Assembly (NCBI GenBank): GCA_027886175.1
Contig: JAJNNQ010000024.1
Location: 33,273,001-33,337,000 of the forward strand
Direction of reading: 5' to 3'
DNA: 64,000 bases
DNA from: Phylloscopus collybita
Taxonomy: Eukaryota > Chordata > Aves > Passeriformes > Phylloscopidae
A program made the position numbers and the translations under genes. Below the pieces are notes generated by a model. The model searched no databases, had not been told where the DNA came from, and saw only the letters and a list, made by a program, of their open reading frames with translations. Shown here piece after piece: positions 1 through 15,000 of the stretch. Numbering within the stretch: the first letter of the stretch is position 1; the number at the start of each line of letters is the position of its first letter.

Positions 1-524
1 GAGCTTACAGGATTGCTGCTGGGGCGGAGGGGAGGCAGGAACTGAGGCTAAAACCATGCAGCTCAGCTTAAGTGCTGGATCCATAAAGGAGGCTCCATCA
101 AAGCTGGAGTTAAAACCCAAGAGTTACCCTTTGGCCCTGAACTGAGAGCTGAAGAGTGACTTCCTTTTGTAGCATGCTTGAAATCCCAACACCTTTTCAG
201 AAACATAGATGCACCCTGACAATTTCAGGAAATCAATTTTGAAGCCAGGCAAGAGAATAGCCCGAAATACTCCATAAACATTTGTTTTACCAAATACATT
301 CATTCAACCACACGGAGAATGCATAAATCAGGTAATTGCAGTGTTTCACCTAAGGCCTGGTCCATGTACACCTGCACAGAGTGCACTGCACTCTGCTGAG
401 CCCTGCTGAGGTCCATCTGGAGTGCTGTGACCAGTGCCAGGCTCCTCAGACCAAGAGAGACATGCAGCTCCTGCGTTGTATAACTATAGTGTTTGCCCAA
501 AGCCCAAAGAGCTACAAACACGAT

Positions 525-600
525 GAGGGGACAGGAGCATCTCTCTTATGAGGAAAGGCTGAGGGAGCTGGGCATGTTCAGCCTTGAGAAGAGACAATCA
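525..600 (+). repeat. Short CR1 LINE fragment
   Basis: About 75 bases match the sense strand of the CR1 3' region (aggaaaggctgagggagctg, then a block related to cagccttgagaagag). Only this internal scrap is recognisable and neither end of an element is visible. Confidence 0.6.
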
Positions 601-3600
601 ATACACAGGTTAACTCAGTTCAGAAATTCTTTCAATTAAACCTTTGTATATTTGCTGCCAAGGGATCTCACCAAGACTTTAAGAATCCTTACATTTTGCT
701 GTTTTCCTACTCTGTAGTAACGTGGAATCCTAATGAGATATCCGGGAATTACAGTGCTTAGAGTTTTTTGAATTTACCCAAAGTTCAAGACTCCTTTGTC
801 TGAAACTATCGCTGGATGTTTCAGAGGGAGTTCCTAAAAGAAAGGAGGAAGATGTCCATGAACAGCATAAGAATAGGAGAGAAAGCTACCACTGCAAACT
901 AGAATTTGGTACTTTAGAAAGGAATGAGTGAAATGTAAATCATTTTATTTGCATTTCTAAGCACTCAGAGCTAAGTGTTCAGGGGTTTTCAGGGAAAGGA
1001 TCCATCTCGCCTTGCACCCAGGTTGAAGTCAGATGGCCCTTTTCCAATAGGGCGGGGAAAGAGGATTTCTTGCCCCTTTTGGGACACCTCAAAAGGGTCT
1101 CCTGTGTTCTGTGGGAAGAAGCCTGGCACCAGACCCCAGCCTCAAAGACCAACTCTGTTGAACAATCGATTTTACAGCGATCACTTAAGAGCTGCGTTTT
1201 CGTCCCCTTCAGACACACAGCAGAACAAGCAGTGCAGTTGCCGTAGGGCACAGCCTGATGATTTCTCCTTTGTCAGCAGCACCAGTATCAACAGTTCCTA
1301 CTCTGCTGTGCATCTCTGTTCCTGAGCTACTCCCTGCGCTGTGCCAGCACAGCTATTTGTGCGGCTGTGTAATGGAAGGGATCAAAGAACTGGTCCACCT
1401 AGGAGTTTTCCTAGGTGGTTTTAGCCAGATCAAATCCCCAAATATCTTGGCTGACACGATGCAGGAGGAACACAAGAGCATGTGAAATCACAGGAGCTGA
1501 AGCTTAGCTGAGGGACAGTAACTTGTTAGGATGTGCCCACTTAGTCACCTGCATTAACCTGTCCACTCATTTAATCTGCTCAAGCAAACAGAGACAAATT
1601 GGACTCAGCCTACATGGAAGAAACCAGAGTTCATGAATGACTTGAAAACTAATTACAGGTCTCTAGGTCTTAGTAGCAGGGAAAGGAAAAAGACAAAAAG
1701 AAAAATGGAGTCCTATGGTTATACAACACACAATCACAAAGTTCCTTAGCCAAATATCTTGCTGTGAAGATGCAGAAATAGCAAGCACCAGCAAGCAAAA
1801 CTGAAGGTGATGGTGGGTCAGCACACTACTGCCTGGAGGTTTCTCACCCAGTAAATCAGAAGTCAATGCGGCAAAGTAATGCTGTTATAGTGGTGTGAAG
1901 TGAAGAAGACAGACAATGATTCATCACTGCCCTACATATCATATAAGTTTGTACAGCTCTGCAAAATGTATGTAAAACACTTTCAAATCACAACTATTTC
2001 CTTTTCATTTTGTCCAGATAATGCAGTACACTAAAGCAGTGAGGAATGTGTTTCTAGACACAAACCTATGATGCACAAATGTTTTTGCTAAACAAACACA
2101 CAAAAGCACGACAGCAACAATCTTTCATTTCCTCAGTAAGTTTTAGGGAGATTTAGTGGCAGAAAAGCAAAGTAAAAAATAAAAAAAGGGGCTAGAACAC
2201 CTGACTAACACAGAGCAGCATCTGGTTCCTATCTTAGATATCCTGATGTTACATGGTATGTAATACCCATCACAACAGAAGATAAAATCACTTCCAAAAT
2301 GTATACAAATAGCACTTTACCTCTGCTGCGTATTTAACATGGACGTGCACCTCCTACCATCCTGGAGAAAGGTTTGCTAGCATTTCTCTGCCTAGAACAA
2401 GTTCAAATACAGGAGTAAGAACCAGGATCACCATCTTAGCAAAGCTGCCTCTGGGTTACACTTTTTTTATCTTAGCACTGAAGTCGAAAATCCAGCATAT
2501 GCAAAAACATTTCTCAGTATTTGACTATATGCAGTTGTTTCACTCCAGATAAATGGTTAAGGCATCATACTGTACACGTTCCCACTTGCCACTTAGTCCT
2601 CCATTTCTGTACTGAGAAGCTCACAGTAAAGGGTCAGGATCTGTCTGGTACAGTTATAACAGTAATTACAACTTGGTGCATTTTTTTTTTTTTTAAACGC
2701 TTAAATCCCAAATAATTCTGGTTCTTCTTATGAGTTACTTACTTGTTGGTCAAGTTACCCCACAGTTGGTTGAAAACTTGGAACCTTCATGCCATTCCAA
2801 TTTTAAATAATCTCTTAGCGCTTCACTGAAGTCCTGGAATCTTGCAAAACCTCTGGTGATGAATACACTTTTACATTCCAGATCTCCTTTAGCCAGGAAA
2901 TTGCACAGAGACAGCTAAGAGCGCTCAGTGCTTTGGTGAGCAGTCAGCAAGTCGGGGAATACTAGAGAAGCCACAAATGACTGCTTGATTCTGGAAGCCT
3001 TGTGTATCTCTGGAAGTCATAAAATACAGATGGGCAATGGCTTAACAAGGAGGTCAGTCTTTGATTCATTAGCTAACAGCTGAATTTAAAGCACATATAT
3101 CTGAGTTTTGAGGCATGCTGCTAATTCAAGCTTAAAAGCAAGGGGGGAGTTTTACCCTGCGCTGTGAGTTCCTTTGGAGCTGTACACACCCCCGGCTTTG
3201 GCTTAGGTTTTGTATGTTCTCTCAATGATCTAAATAGTTTGATTTTTGGAAAAATATTACTAGGCACTGGTAACCTTAGGTAAAAAAACATATTTAAATG
3301 CTGTAAGCTCTTTTTTTGTGGGTGGAGATATAAATTTCAAACACATTGGGTCAGTCACTGGAGCTGTAAGAGTTCACACCACAGGCTGACCATTTGTCCA
3401 TAAATCCTACATTGTGCAAGAATCTGTGGAGATGAGTGCCATAACAGAAGAGCTGTTTTCAGATATTAAAAACAGTACTGATGTGCTTCAAAAATAGGGA
3501 TTTGGTTCAGAATTTCATCTTTCAATCTCCCAGCTGCACCCATAGCTATGGTTCCCTACATCAAACTTCCCTCTGCCTGCAGTCTAAAAAACCCCTATCC

Positions 3601-3817
3601 CTGCCTGCCCCTATTCTTCTCCAGCTGTACCAAGAAACATCTACTCACTTCTACTTCCTCTCCTCTCCCCTTCCTTCCACCTCCCAGCCTTATTTAATCA
3701 TTCACCTCACTTTGAAAGTCCCTTTCCTCCCTGACCCCACCAGCCATCCTAAGGCAAGGATGTGAATAAAGTCTAGACACTCTTTTAGGGATCCATGTCC
3801 CATCTTGACGAAATTAT

Positions 3818-3997
3818 CCTAGAATGCTTAGGGTGGGAAGGGACCTCGAAGGCCATTTTGTCCCAACTCCCCTGCCATGGGCAGGGACACCTTCCATGTG
3901 ACCAGGTTGCTCAGAGCGCCATCCAACCTGGCCTCAAGGGATGGGGCAGCCACTGCTTTTCTGGGCAGCCTGTGCCAGGGCTTCACCACTTTTGTAG
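3818..3997 (-). repeat. CR1 LINE 3' fragment
   Basis: The plus strand shows the reverse complement of the CR1 3' end: a ttagggtgggaagggacc block, then ccatgggcagggacacctt, a caggttgctcagagc block and a gatggggcagccactgc block. The element is therefore on the minus strand and 5'-truncated. Short open frames read through it are repeat-derived. Confidence 0.85.
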
Positions 3998-6900
3998 CAG
4001 TGAAGAATCACGGTAGCAGCTCTGCTTTACACAACACAGGCAGCAGCAGCAGACAAAGAACGAGGCACCCAGGGAGAGCAAGAGGGGAGCTGCTGAGAGG
4101 GAGGGGAGGGAAGGGGGAGGTTGTAAATAGTGCTCATTCACTTGGGCCTTTGGAGCATGAAGGAATTGCTGCCAGTGAAGGAAGTGTGGAAAGCAGCGTA
4201 GTACTGGCAGGCAGGCAAACATCTCAAGCACATGAAAGCCTGTCCCCCAAGTGACAAAGTACCTGCAGAAATCACAGAACAATCTGTGTTTGCTGGCTTT
4301 TGTTCAGCCACCAGTAGGAGGTCCTGGACTGTGATACTGTGTGGCACAGCCTTCTTAGAACTGTTTGGGTGACTGTTCTGGCCTCAGGTGTCTACTGGTT
4401 CTCTGCACTGTCCCACAACCATGACTCTATTTTTCTCTCCTCAATATTAAGAAATCAGAAAAAAATAACTCAATACTTCCCAAAATGTAAATTTGCTACC
4501 TAGAACAGGTTTCTCAACCGACAAGTCTGTGATGGTTTTCCTTCCAGGATTCAGCTTACAGAGTTTCAATGATTTTATAACAGACACTCAGAATCCCTTT
4601 TCCAGTCATTCAATTGTTGTTTACTGTAGACCTAGGATGAGAAAAATCCTCCTCTGTGAGAATGTGGAAGAACACAGTAGAAATAGATTTACACATTTCT
4701 TGGGCTCAACAACTCCTGCTGAACCAGTAAGAAAACCAGAATAACACTACTGAAAATTAAATCAATCCAAATTATTCTGAACTATGCTAATTTTTTTAAA
4801 AATTTTCTTTTACTATAAGTGGGGAGAAATAAAAAGGAAAGCAGAACATCAAGGGGACACTTGATGGAAACATGGAAAAAGAAGAGTGCACTAAACGTAC
4901 CTTTCATTAGGGACTCCCTAAGTTTAACGGGCTACCATACAAAGAAAATAATAATAAATATAATTTAAAAATCAATTAGCTTTTCCGCTCTTTATTGACT
5001 TTTCAAGGAATGCCTCTGGAGAGTTTTCACTTCCAGTATCAGGGCTTAAAAACATAGCTAGGTAATGCAAGAGACAGTCTGAATGAGACATCAGACAGAG
5101 ACTACTAATCCAGGGCTATTTATTACTCAAAACCTAACAAAAGCAGCTCATTTTTCTATGCAGAATGTCATAGTTGCATGGGAGGACACAGTAAACAGAG
5201 GAGGGTGAGGTTGAGAGAGATTATAACAGCGTAATGGCACCACAAAAGTAGGTTTTTTTGCTGGTTTTACTGAGCTTATTCAAACTCAATGACTCTGAAG
5301 ACCTGATCCCGTTTTAACTGAAGCCACTGAAAGATTTGCCACACATTTCAGAATATAAAACCAGCCCTTCAGTCCTAGCACCTCTGCCAGATTTTGTTTC
5401 ACACCCTGCCAAAATGTCATAGCTTGAATCACTTCAGTAGCTTGAGCCATTTAAAACTGGACTGAATAAAACCCTGGAGAATAAACTGCAGAGAGAAATC
5501 TTCCCCCGTTCTTTCCCTTATCTCTGCTCTTCTGCCTCACTGAGTTACATGAATAGCAACCAAAAACTGCAGAGCACTGACAGACGTGGTGTCTCTGGGC
5601 ATTTCAGATGTTTCACAAGCAAGCTTTGAAAACGTGAAACCTCTGTCCTTCGCTTCTACCTATTTGCATTGTGTCCAAGAGGGCTTAAGTGGATCACAAC
5701 AGAAAGATTATGGAGTAGCTGGCTTCAAATGTTTTGGAAAAAATTGCATTGAATCTGAGAGATTTCATGGCAGCTTCAAACATTAGTGCAGTAAAATTTT
5801 ATTAAAGTGCAAAGTAAAGGTCTTCAGCAACATAATCTGAACTGACCTGGAGCAGACAAAATACCATAGAAACAGCAAGATAATCAAGTTATTAACTCAT
5901 CAAAAAGCTGGAGAGGTGGAACACCCATTTTGCGGGGCAGAGAGCAGCTTTGATAGTTACCCCAATAGAGGGAGCTATACAATCTCAGGGGCAATTTGGC
6001 TGAGGACAGTGACACTGATAATTTAATTATACTGGTTGGTCACACTATGACCAGAGTTACACCAGAGATATAGATCACAACAAGCCTGCCAAGAGAGCTG
6101 GCCCTGCAGAATTCCTTTGATATGATGTACATCTCAGTGCTGTCCAAACTGCTGATGAGTAACGGATTGTTCTGCAGGACACAGGAAATCTTACCAAATT
6201 ACTTGATTGCATAATCCTTTCCTATTGGTTCCTTGTATAGATACCTGCAGGAACTGCTAAACAACAACACACAACCCCCTGGGCTTTTTCACTGGCTGCC
6301 TCAGCATACCACATAGGCCTTGCAAAACTGCCAGGATAAAACTGAGGTTTCAGGAACATACCAACCTCTAACTTTACATTCTTGTCAAGTTGCCTCTGCA
6401 ATCAGAGGAATGCCAAGTTGCACTGGCTGTAATTGGCCGTAATATCTCTGATGAGGTTTCTATCCTGAATCTCACCATCTTGTCTCAGTTTGTTAATTAG
6501 CAGTTTTAAGGATGGCTATTTTGCCTTTCTTTTTGACACATTTTCCGGGACATGCGGAGATTCTTATCAAATTATTACATACTTACCAAGTAATTAACTT
6601 CATCAGCATAAATTAATCACCAAACAATCCCAGGAGCTGTATTGCAGATGGGGAAAAATGAGGTAAGAGCTCAGTTTGTAGCCTCAGGCTCTGCAGCAAA
6701 ACTACTGCAATAATGCTTTTTGAATTCAGGGGTTCCTACTTCCCATTTCTGCTCTCAGACTAAATCACTCCTTTAAGATGCCTCTGAAAGCTTCCAATTG
6801 CAACAAATATAAACCTTGTGGAAGGGACCTGGGCCTGCAGTCATACAGAGAACTAATCTTCAGCAGACAAGTGAACTACAGAGAAGAAACATTTAATATT

Positions 6901-8149
6901 GCCATTTGCAATTGGCAGTCTCTGTCCATAGGCTTTGTGTTTGTAGAGAGCAGCTCTGCAGGAAACTGTGATACTGAAACTGATTCTCTGGTGACAGTGG
7001 CCTTTATCACACACAGAGATGAAGGTGCAAATGGCTGTCTAGAGAAAAAGGGCCTGGAGGCCTATGATTTTCAAAAAACAGTGCAGAAAGTGAGTCAACT
7101 GCTGATGTATGTGGACTGTGTTTGAAACAGGAGGACGAAGCTACTTGCCAAAGGGAAGCTGGGTTTGGGAACATTTAAGCTTCAGGATGGACAATGCTTT
7201 GTTGTGAAATCTGTGTATTGAGGATTTCTTATTTCACCTGTATGGCCAGATCCCTGGGAAGAGCATTTTCCATAAAACCATATTCAAGAACCCATGCTGA
7301 AGTAAATCTTCTTCCCCTTTAGTTTATAAATGGTTACAAAACAATGAAGCTCTCAGTTCTTTACACTTTGCAGGGGAGAACGTACAAAGAGCTGCTTAAT
7401 CTCTTTCAGTTCAGCCCTTTAATTCTCATGGGTATCCAGTTGCAAGGTATCTGTATCAGTTCCCGAGTTCTCAGCTGTGCATCCCACTGCTGGCTGTTGT
7501 TCTAACACGCTGGCCAGGTTTCAGCAGGAGCAGGTGAGGGCTGCTGTGCCTCAATCCGTTTGACATTGGCAGAGGAGCAGCCCCACAAATCCAGCAGTGC
7601 TCGCTCTGGTGATGATGAAACGCCAAGTAAGGGCCTCCAGTTAGTGCCAGGCTCATCTTAACGCTGATGTTTGCCATCCAGAAGGAAGCAAGCTGCACAG
7701 CTAAAGGAGGCACGTCACCAAGGATGATTTGAATGCCTTCTGATTGGTTTCCCAAACAATTATGTCATCTGCTTCTAACTGGGGCTAGCTTGCAATTCAA
7801 GTATTACATGGTTTTCTCAAGTGCAAACTGCAATTAAGGAATCGGAAGGCAAGATGCAAACTATACCACAGGATCAGCTAAGAAAAAATGGTGAAACCAG
7901 GCAAATTAACTTTCAATTTATTTTGTCCCATTATTGCCAGACAATCTCAAATGCAAAGTGAAAAAGAAAGAACATATTTATGGCTAATGTAATAAATTAA
8001 CACCTGTATGTTATATTAATGTGTGAAATTTGCTAAATTAAAATGCTAAACTAAAATGCTATATTTGGCTCAGTCACTTAGCAACAGCTGCACCAGTTTA
8101 AGATGTTTCCATTCTGCAGCTGTTAGCTGGTACCTCAGCTTGGAGCTCC

Positions 8150-9060
8150 CATAGAATCATTGAATGGTTTGAGTTAGAAGTGACCTTAAAGCTCATCTCG
8201 TTCCAGCTCCCCTACCATGGGCAGGGACACCTTCTACTAGACCAAGTTGCTCAAAGCCCCATCCAACCTGGCCTTGAACATCTTCAGGGATGGGGCAGCC
8301 ACAGCTTCCTGGTGATGTGTGATGGTGCCTCACCACCCTCACAGGGAAGAATTTCTTCCTGGTATTTAATCTAAATGTACCCTCTTTCAGTTTAAAGCCA
8401 TTTTCTCTTGTCCTCTGACTTCATGTGCTTGTCAAAAATCCCTCTCCAGCTCTCTTGTAGCCCCTTCAGGCTCTGGAAGGTGCCCCTCCAGGAGACTGGA
8501 AGGTCTTCCTGGAGCCTTCTCTCCTCCAGGCTGAACAACCCCAACTCTCTCAGCCCGTCTCCACAGCAGAGGTGCTCCAGCCTCCTGATGACTTTTGCAG
8601 CATTAGTCAGATCCATGTCCTCCCCATGCTGAGGACCCCAGACTGGATTCAATATTCCAGGTGGGATTTCACAAGAGCAGAGGGGCAGAATCCCCTCCCT
8701 CGCCCTGCTGCCTGCACTGCTTTGGATGAAGCCCAGGACATGGTTGGGGTGTGAGTGCCCATTGTCAGGTTGTGTCCAGCCTCTCATCCACCAGCACTCC
8801 CAAGTCTTTTCTCAGGGCTGCAATCAATCCATTCATTCTCCAGTCTGTATTGATACCAGGGGTGGCCCCAGTTCACATGAAGCATCTTGCACTTGGCCTT
8901 TTTTAACCTCATGAAGCTCCCACAGCGGCACTTCTCAAGCTTGTCCAGGTCCCTCTGGATGCCATCCCATCCTCCAGGCCAATCAGCCACACCACACTTC
9001 TTTGTGTCATCTGCAGACTTGCTGAGGGTGCACTCATCCCTCCACCAAAGTCAGCAGAAG
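8150..9060 (-). repeat. CR1 LINE, about 0.9 kb, 5'-truncated
   Basis: This is a long antisense CR1. Its 3' end lies at about 8150 (tagaatcattgaatggtttg) and the element runs through the usual gggcagggacacctt, ctccaggctgaacaacccc and gtgtcatctgcagacttgct blocks. It is diverged and truncated. The short frames on both strands between 8.2 and 9.1 kb belong to it, not to a host gene. Confidence 0.9.
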
Positions 9061-12000
9061 GAAATGTGTGCCTGCATTTTGCCTGCTCCTCTCCAAAACC
9101 AAGTGTCTTAATTCAGATACATCTTTGTCAACTGTCTACGAGTTTGGCTTTGTTGTCAGGTAGAAGCCTCAGCACCTGCTCATTCTGACAGCTCTGAGGT
9201 GAAGCACTACCCCACACCAGAGGGGCAGAACAAGCAGCCACATCTTAAACTGCCACAGCAATTCTCACCAGAGCATACCCAGCAGTGCCTGAAGCAAAGA
9301 TGAAAGTAGAATTGCGAAAAAGCATCAAAGTGCCCAAGGAAATAATAGAAGAAAAATTTCTATTTTGGAATTTTGTCACAGTGCAACAAACTATTTAGAA
9401 ATCCCCATGCCAAAAAGAAGGAGCATAAGGGTTAGAAGACACCCCAGGGAAAAGGGTATCTAGTCTTGGTCCAAGCTCTCTTGACTACTTAACGGCAATG
9501 CTGTGGTTATTTATTTACTTGTTTCCTGATGTGACTGTGAGTGCTGTGATGTGTGTTCAGGTCAGTGCTGTCCCCTTTGAGGCAGGTGTGCCTGGGGCAC
9601 AGCTTCCAGATCACAACCCTCAGTGGATGCAGACAAAGAAACGCCTACTCTGAGGATCATGGATAGAATTAACAGCAACACAGGAGCTGAACTGCTTGCC
9701 AAGAAAAATTCAGAAAGCAAGAAACTTTGCCAGCCAGAAAGAAATCACTGGGGCTGGTGATTTTGAAGGACAATGCTTTCAAACCCGTACACCTAAATTC
9801 CAATAGAATAATGCTTCAAAATTAATATTTTGATCCTTAGATACTCCTGACAGAGAACACCACCAGAATAAACAAATTCAATAAGTTACATTCACAGAAA
9901 AAATCATATCTGTGGCATGGTGCTTAGATTTTCTTGTTCAAATGTATCAAAGAAGTTTCTCTCTAGGAGCTGCAGCATCTCCAGCTTCACTGAATGCCCT
10001 TGGGCAGGGTATAATGGTGTGTCTGGAGCAATGGGGCACCAGGTATCACCAGGTATCATCTGCTATTCATCAGGCTGGAATTCCCTCAAGCACAGGGATC
10101 CTTTCTCCCATGCTTTCTTTTGGCAAGAAGAGCTACACAAAATCTCTAAGAATAGCACTGCAGCCTCCATAATGAAATATAAGATAAGGATGGTGCCATC
10201 ATTCTAGCCACAAAGAAGCAATTGGCATGCTGGAAATGCTGCTTGTTTTATTAATCATCCTAATTTTTCATTGTGTTGTCTTTCCTCATGAACAGAAAAA
10301 AAAACAGGCAACAGCTATCTGCCCTTAGCCTGTGTATAATCTGCACAGACACCAGGGATGCCACAATCTTTGGCTGATGCATTTCAGTTTTAAGAACTAA
10401 GCAGACAAAATGCACCCAGCCTAGGCCATACAGTCGTTAAAATCCCATTAAATGCCCATACATGAAAATCATACCTGGACCACGTCTTATACAGACCAAG
10501 GGCTCCACCTGATGTTTTTATCAGCACCCACAATGGCAAGGCCATGGCTCATAGGCACCACTATAACACTAATTATGAGTAATAATTTCCAGCCTAAGTG
10601 ATCTGGTAATAATTTGCCAAGCCTGAACTCACAGCTCCAGCATGACACACACACACATCCAAACCACCCACTGGTACTGCAAAGAGCAGGAATTACTGTG
10701 CTTATTTATTTATTTCCACTGGGAGCAGCACATCCTATTGTAGAAATGGAGGAAAACCATCCAACATTGCAGATACATGACTAATCTCTGTAACAAACAG
10801 GCAGTGAAAGTATACCCAGGAAAACAACCTAATAAGCTGAATGGGCCAAATCCTCCTCTGCTCAGTTGATAGTCATTTATGTTATGCCAGGGAGTAGGAT
10901 AACAAGAGTTCATCACCTCTGTTTTGTTCTGCACCATGTACATGTTCTGCACATTTACAAATTAGAGCTACAAAAAAAAAAATATTATCCTCAGCTCATA
11001 TGCTACTATATTCAAACCACTAGTAAGTCCACTTACACTTTTGTTAGCCTAGGTAGGAATTGCATGTGGTTCCTTCCTACTACAGGAGCTAAATTTCCTT
11101 CAGCAGATAGTCCTCAGGCTTAATAAGTAAATGTAGAACTGAAGATTTGTGTTGAAACATGAAAAAGAAGTAAGCAAGTTGCTATTATCAAACAAACTCC
11201 AGCCAGAGATTGCCAGTGCCTATATCTTTTCCTGGTTTCCTTTCCCAAACCCTGGAAGGTAATGTGATGACTGAGAAGATCACAAAAACAGCAGGTTACA
11301 AGGCTCACTTAGTAAGGGAAAATAAACTGAAATGCATCACCTTAAGTGCTTTTAAAAAATAAATCAGCTCAGCAAGAAACCCAGATCTTCAAAACCTCTA
11401 CAGGAAAATCTCTACTTCCAACATGTTCCCCCTCTTCAACCTTCTAGGTCTATGGGGGTTTGTTTATTTGTTTGAACAGAGCAATTATTTGAAGGCATTC
11501 AGGGTGAGCAGAAATGCAGCTGAAATTATTGCTTTGCATGGTGTGAGGAGTGAGAGCTTTCCCTTTTAATTCCACTCTGCAAACTACTTCCAAAACCAGT
11601 TAATCAAGTCTTGGTCTACTTTATAAGATACTAGAAAAAAAGATCTTATGTAGGTTTACAGACAGTATACAGAGCAGAATTTGCACTTGCCCAGGATTTA
11701 CCAGCAGACCATGACAAGCAGACAGTCATAGACAATTTTGCATACCCAAATAAGCCAAAAAACCCCATGCACAGCCTACACACATGCAGTGACAACACCC
11801 TGACAAGCTGCTAGTTGTCAACCCAGACAGAGCTTGGCAAAACCAGAGTGGGGTTTGCCCCTTTTGCTGTTTACCTGCATATTTTCCATGAGTCTTTCCT
11901 TCATGACCTGTTAGTTTAACATAGACAATATGGCACAAAACAAGTAGTTTAATGGGCTCACAGGGTACAATCACACAAAATCCCAAATAAGTAGGGAACT

Positions 12001-15000
12001 TTGACCTCACCTGTTTATGTCACCCTTCTTGCCCTAATCCTCACTTTTGCCTGTTAAGCTCAGTTTTCTTTGTGGCAACACACTCAGTACTTCACTGAAG
12101 TCCCAGGAGATCCCATTTTTCTTGTCAAAAATCAGTTAATTCACAAAATAAACATACTCTTGTTGTGGTACTATCTATTTCAGTTAACTCCTTTTATTTC
12201 TTACCTGATCTCCACTTGTTTCTAAACTCTCCAGAATTGTTGTAAAGCCTCTGCTTCCATCAAGGCCAGATTAGTTCTTCTGAGAGGCTTATGGGCTAAG
12301 CTGCAGTTTGCTGGTTGCTCTGCAGGATGGCCAACGAAGAAACAGCACGCTTGAGACCTCTGCTCCACAGAGATTTGGGTTTTCTTTAAAGTAATTTGCC
12401 TTTTTGCTTGCAATGCAATTCCAAAGGAAGCATTATATAGCAATGAAGTCATAATGCCAAAGTGTTATTTACACTTTGATTGCAAGGGAACTGTTTTGTT
12501 AGCTATGCCCACTATTTTTGTTTGCTGTGGTGTCACCTTCTGTGGCAGGGAGGGACGTCATTAGGAACATCTACAGCAGCACTTCTCCCTTGTCTAACAA
12601 AGTAATCATTTAAGGTGTGATCGCTGGTACTTACTGCAGATCAAAAGGAGGCAGCTGATGAAACTGAAGTTTGTCTGAGCATGTGACATGACTTTTCTTG
12701 TTATTCCAATTGGAATGAAAAGTTTTGATCCTGCAGGTCATCCACATGCCTGCAATCTGAGCCAAATCCTCCTGTCAGTCACAGGTTTGCCACACACGTT
12801 AGACCAGAGTCCTTCCAGGTGTAAGTCTACAGGCTTCCACGCAATCAAATCACGACATATTTAGCCTACTGTTATCTATTTTTTCTTTTCACTAGATCTT
12901 TTATCCAGGCTTCTAGGATGCTGCAGAAACCAAACTGTATCACACAACCTCCCTTGGTATTAAACATACCGAATAAATTTAAAGAAGGGTGAGACACAGC
13001 TGCCAAAGGATGCACTGACTTCCAAGATCTGCACCAGGAGACGTGAAGAAAGCTGGAGCAGAACGATGGCTGGCATCCACAGGGACTGAGCTCCCCCGAC
13101 AAGTTCCTGACCTGAGAAAGCCCGATTCCCACAGCTCAGTCCGAGGGGACTGCTGGATGAAGAACAAGAAAGACAGACTGTCCCTGACCGCCTGCCTGCC
13201 TGAGGCAAGGAGTGACACTCACTGGAGCATTTTCAGGGAAGACAATTCTACCTGGTTCAAACCCAAGCAGCTTATCTAACACAGTAAGAAATGCATAGAA
13301 GCCAGAAACTTTCACAGTCACTACTGCATGCCCAAGTCACTTTGAGCTCTGTGGGAAGGAGAAGAGTAATGGATGTCTTCAAAACCACAAGCACTTACAG
13401 CAAAACGAAATTACAATCTCTATTGTTTGTTAACAGCACTCAGCCTGCAACATCCAGCTGGGCAGCTCTGACATGCAGTAGCGAGGCTTAAGGATTTTAA
13501 AGGGTTTTATATTACAAATTATTACTGACCATCTTTATCAGCACAGAATTTAGAGTTCTAAGGTGGTAACAAAGGACACCAGAGATTGTGCAAAGAGAAC
13601 GTGTCTCCAGTTTGAAAAAGCACAAAGTCTAAGTAGACGAACCAGGGAATACACACTGCTATTCATGCTCCCAGCCAAAGCTGGGAACGTCTCAGTTTTT
13701 CAAATGTAGTCCAAGTCAGTAGTAACTGAAAAATCTGGGCTTCTGACAGCTATTCCGTGTTGTGACTGCAAAGCCTTAGAATCCTCGCCTAGGGCTTCCA
13801 GGCTCTACCTCTGTACAAACAACACACAATGTCAATTAAACGCACAAAAAGGAGGCTGAGAGAACACTCAGGAAATTTGCAAATCTAAGCGTTTGAAGGC
13901 TGCAAAATGCCAAAGTGAATGTCAGTTGCACCACCTTAATTATTGCCTTTTGCATATATTCCTTAGGTGGATTTTAATCACCTGAGTCGGTGCGGGTCCC
14001 AGCTTCCTCGTTTGGTTCACAAAAAGAACACTCACTTAAGAGGAGATTGATGTAATTTGTCTTTATGCACCAAATTTAGCAATCTGAGTCTTAAGTAAGC
14101 TGGGTCTCCTTTGAAAATACAGAGTTTACCACAATGAATTTACAAAACCATAACTTAGATATCTCATAGATATGTCAGTAATCCACCTTTTAAAGCAATA
14201 GCAGCCCAATTCATTTTTTCCCTTAATTACTTGAATTTTCCAAAGTCATATTCACCGTAAGCTGGCCAAACCTGAAGAGGGAAAATACTACTTTATTCTA
14301 TAGTTTTCTTTCATTTTCATCATGAGAGAACCTCAGCATTTCTTTCTTATTTTTATAATATCCTAGAAGATGGAGGAGCTAATCTCTCCAGTCCTATTGG
14401 GAACATCTCTTGCTCAGTCTCATTTTCTCACTTCCCATACATCCTGTCATTTCTGTTTTGTTTGTCCAATATATTTGTCCCCACGCACATCAAATGGTTT
14501 AGGTAAATCTTTCTCTACACCCCCACAGCCAATTCAACACCTTCATAAGGCCAGTTCTAGTTTCCTGTTTATGTCCCCTCTCCCATCATCTCATCCAGCT
14601 TCTGTCATTCTCCCACCCACTGTTTTATTTTACAGTTGAAGTTCAGCACTACTACTCAGAACATGAGAAGTGAGATTCTTTTTTAAAGGCTCCTGACTTG
14701 GCCAAATTTAGGTCAATTTTCACAGGCACAAGAAGTGCAGACCTGACACATAGCCCATCCTTTTGCCAAACAAAAAAAAAAAGCCAACCAAAATCAAACA
14801 AATAACAATAATATAAAACCCCACACCACAAAAGCATCTGGGCTTCTAAGACATTTTAACACTGAAAACCAACTTATTCTTCTCTTTTCATACTGGGAAA
14901 CAACTAAACATCTCTGGCTGAAATTTCAGGGGGAGGTAGGGATGAGTCAGCCCAAAACAGACCCCTGGCTGAAAAGCATCAGACTTAATTAAAACTAAAT

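Noticed and set aside
6778..7125. 115-codon plus-strand frame
   Set aside because: There are no splice signals at sensible positions and no recognisable domain. Its length is within what chance gives in 64 kb.
8180..9111. Overlapping frames on both strands, up to 131 codons
   Set aside because: All fall within an antisense CR1 element.
13043..13279. 78-codon plus-strand frame with an exon-like look, as a possible PAK1 or other exon
   Set aside because: It does not match PAK1 as I recall it, and no matching splice pair supports it. The minus strand is equally open.
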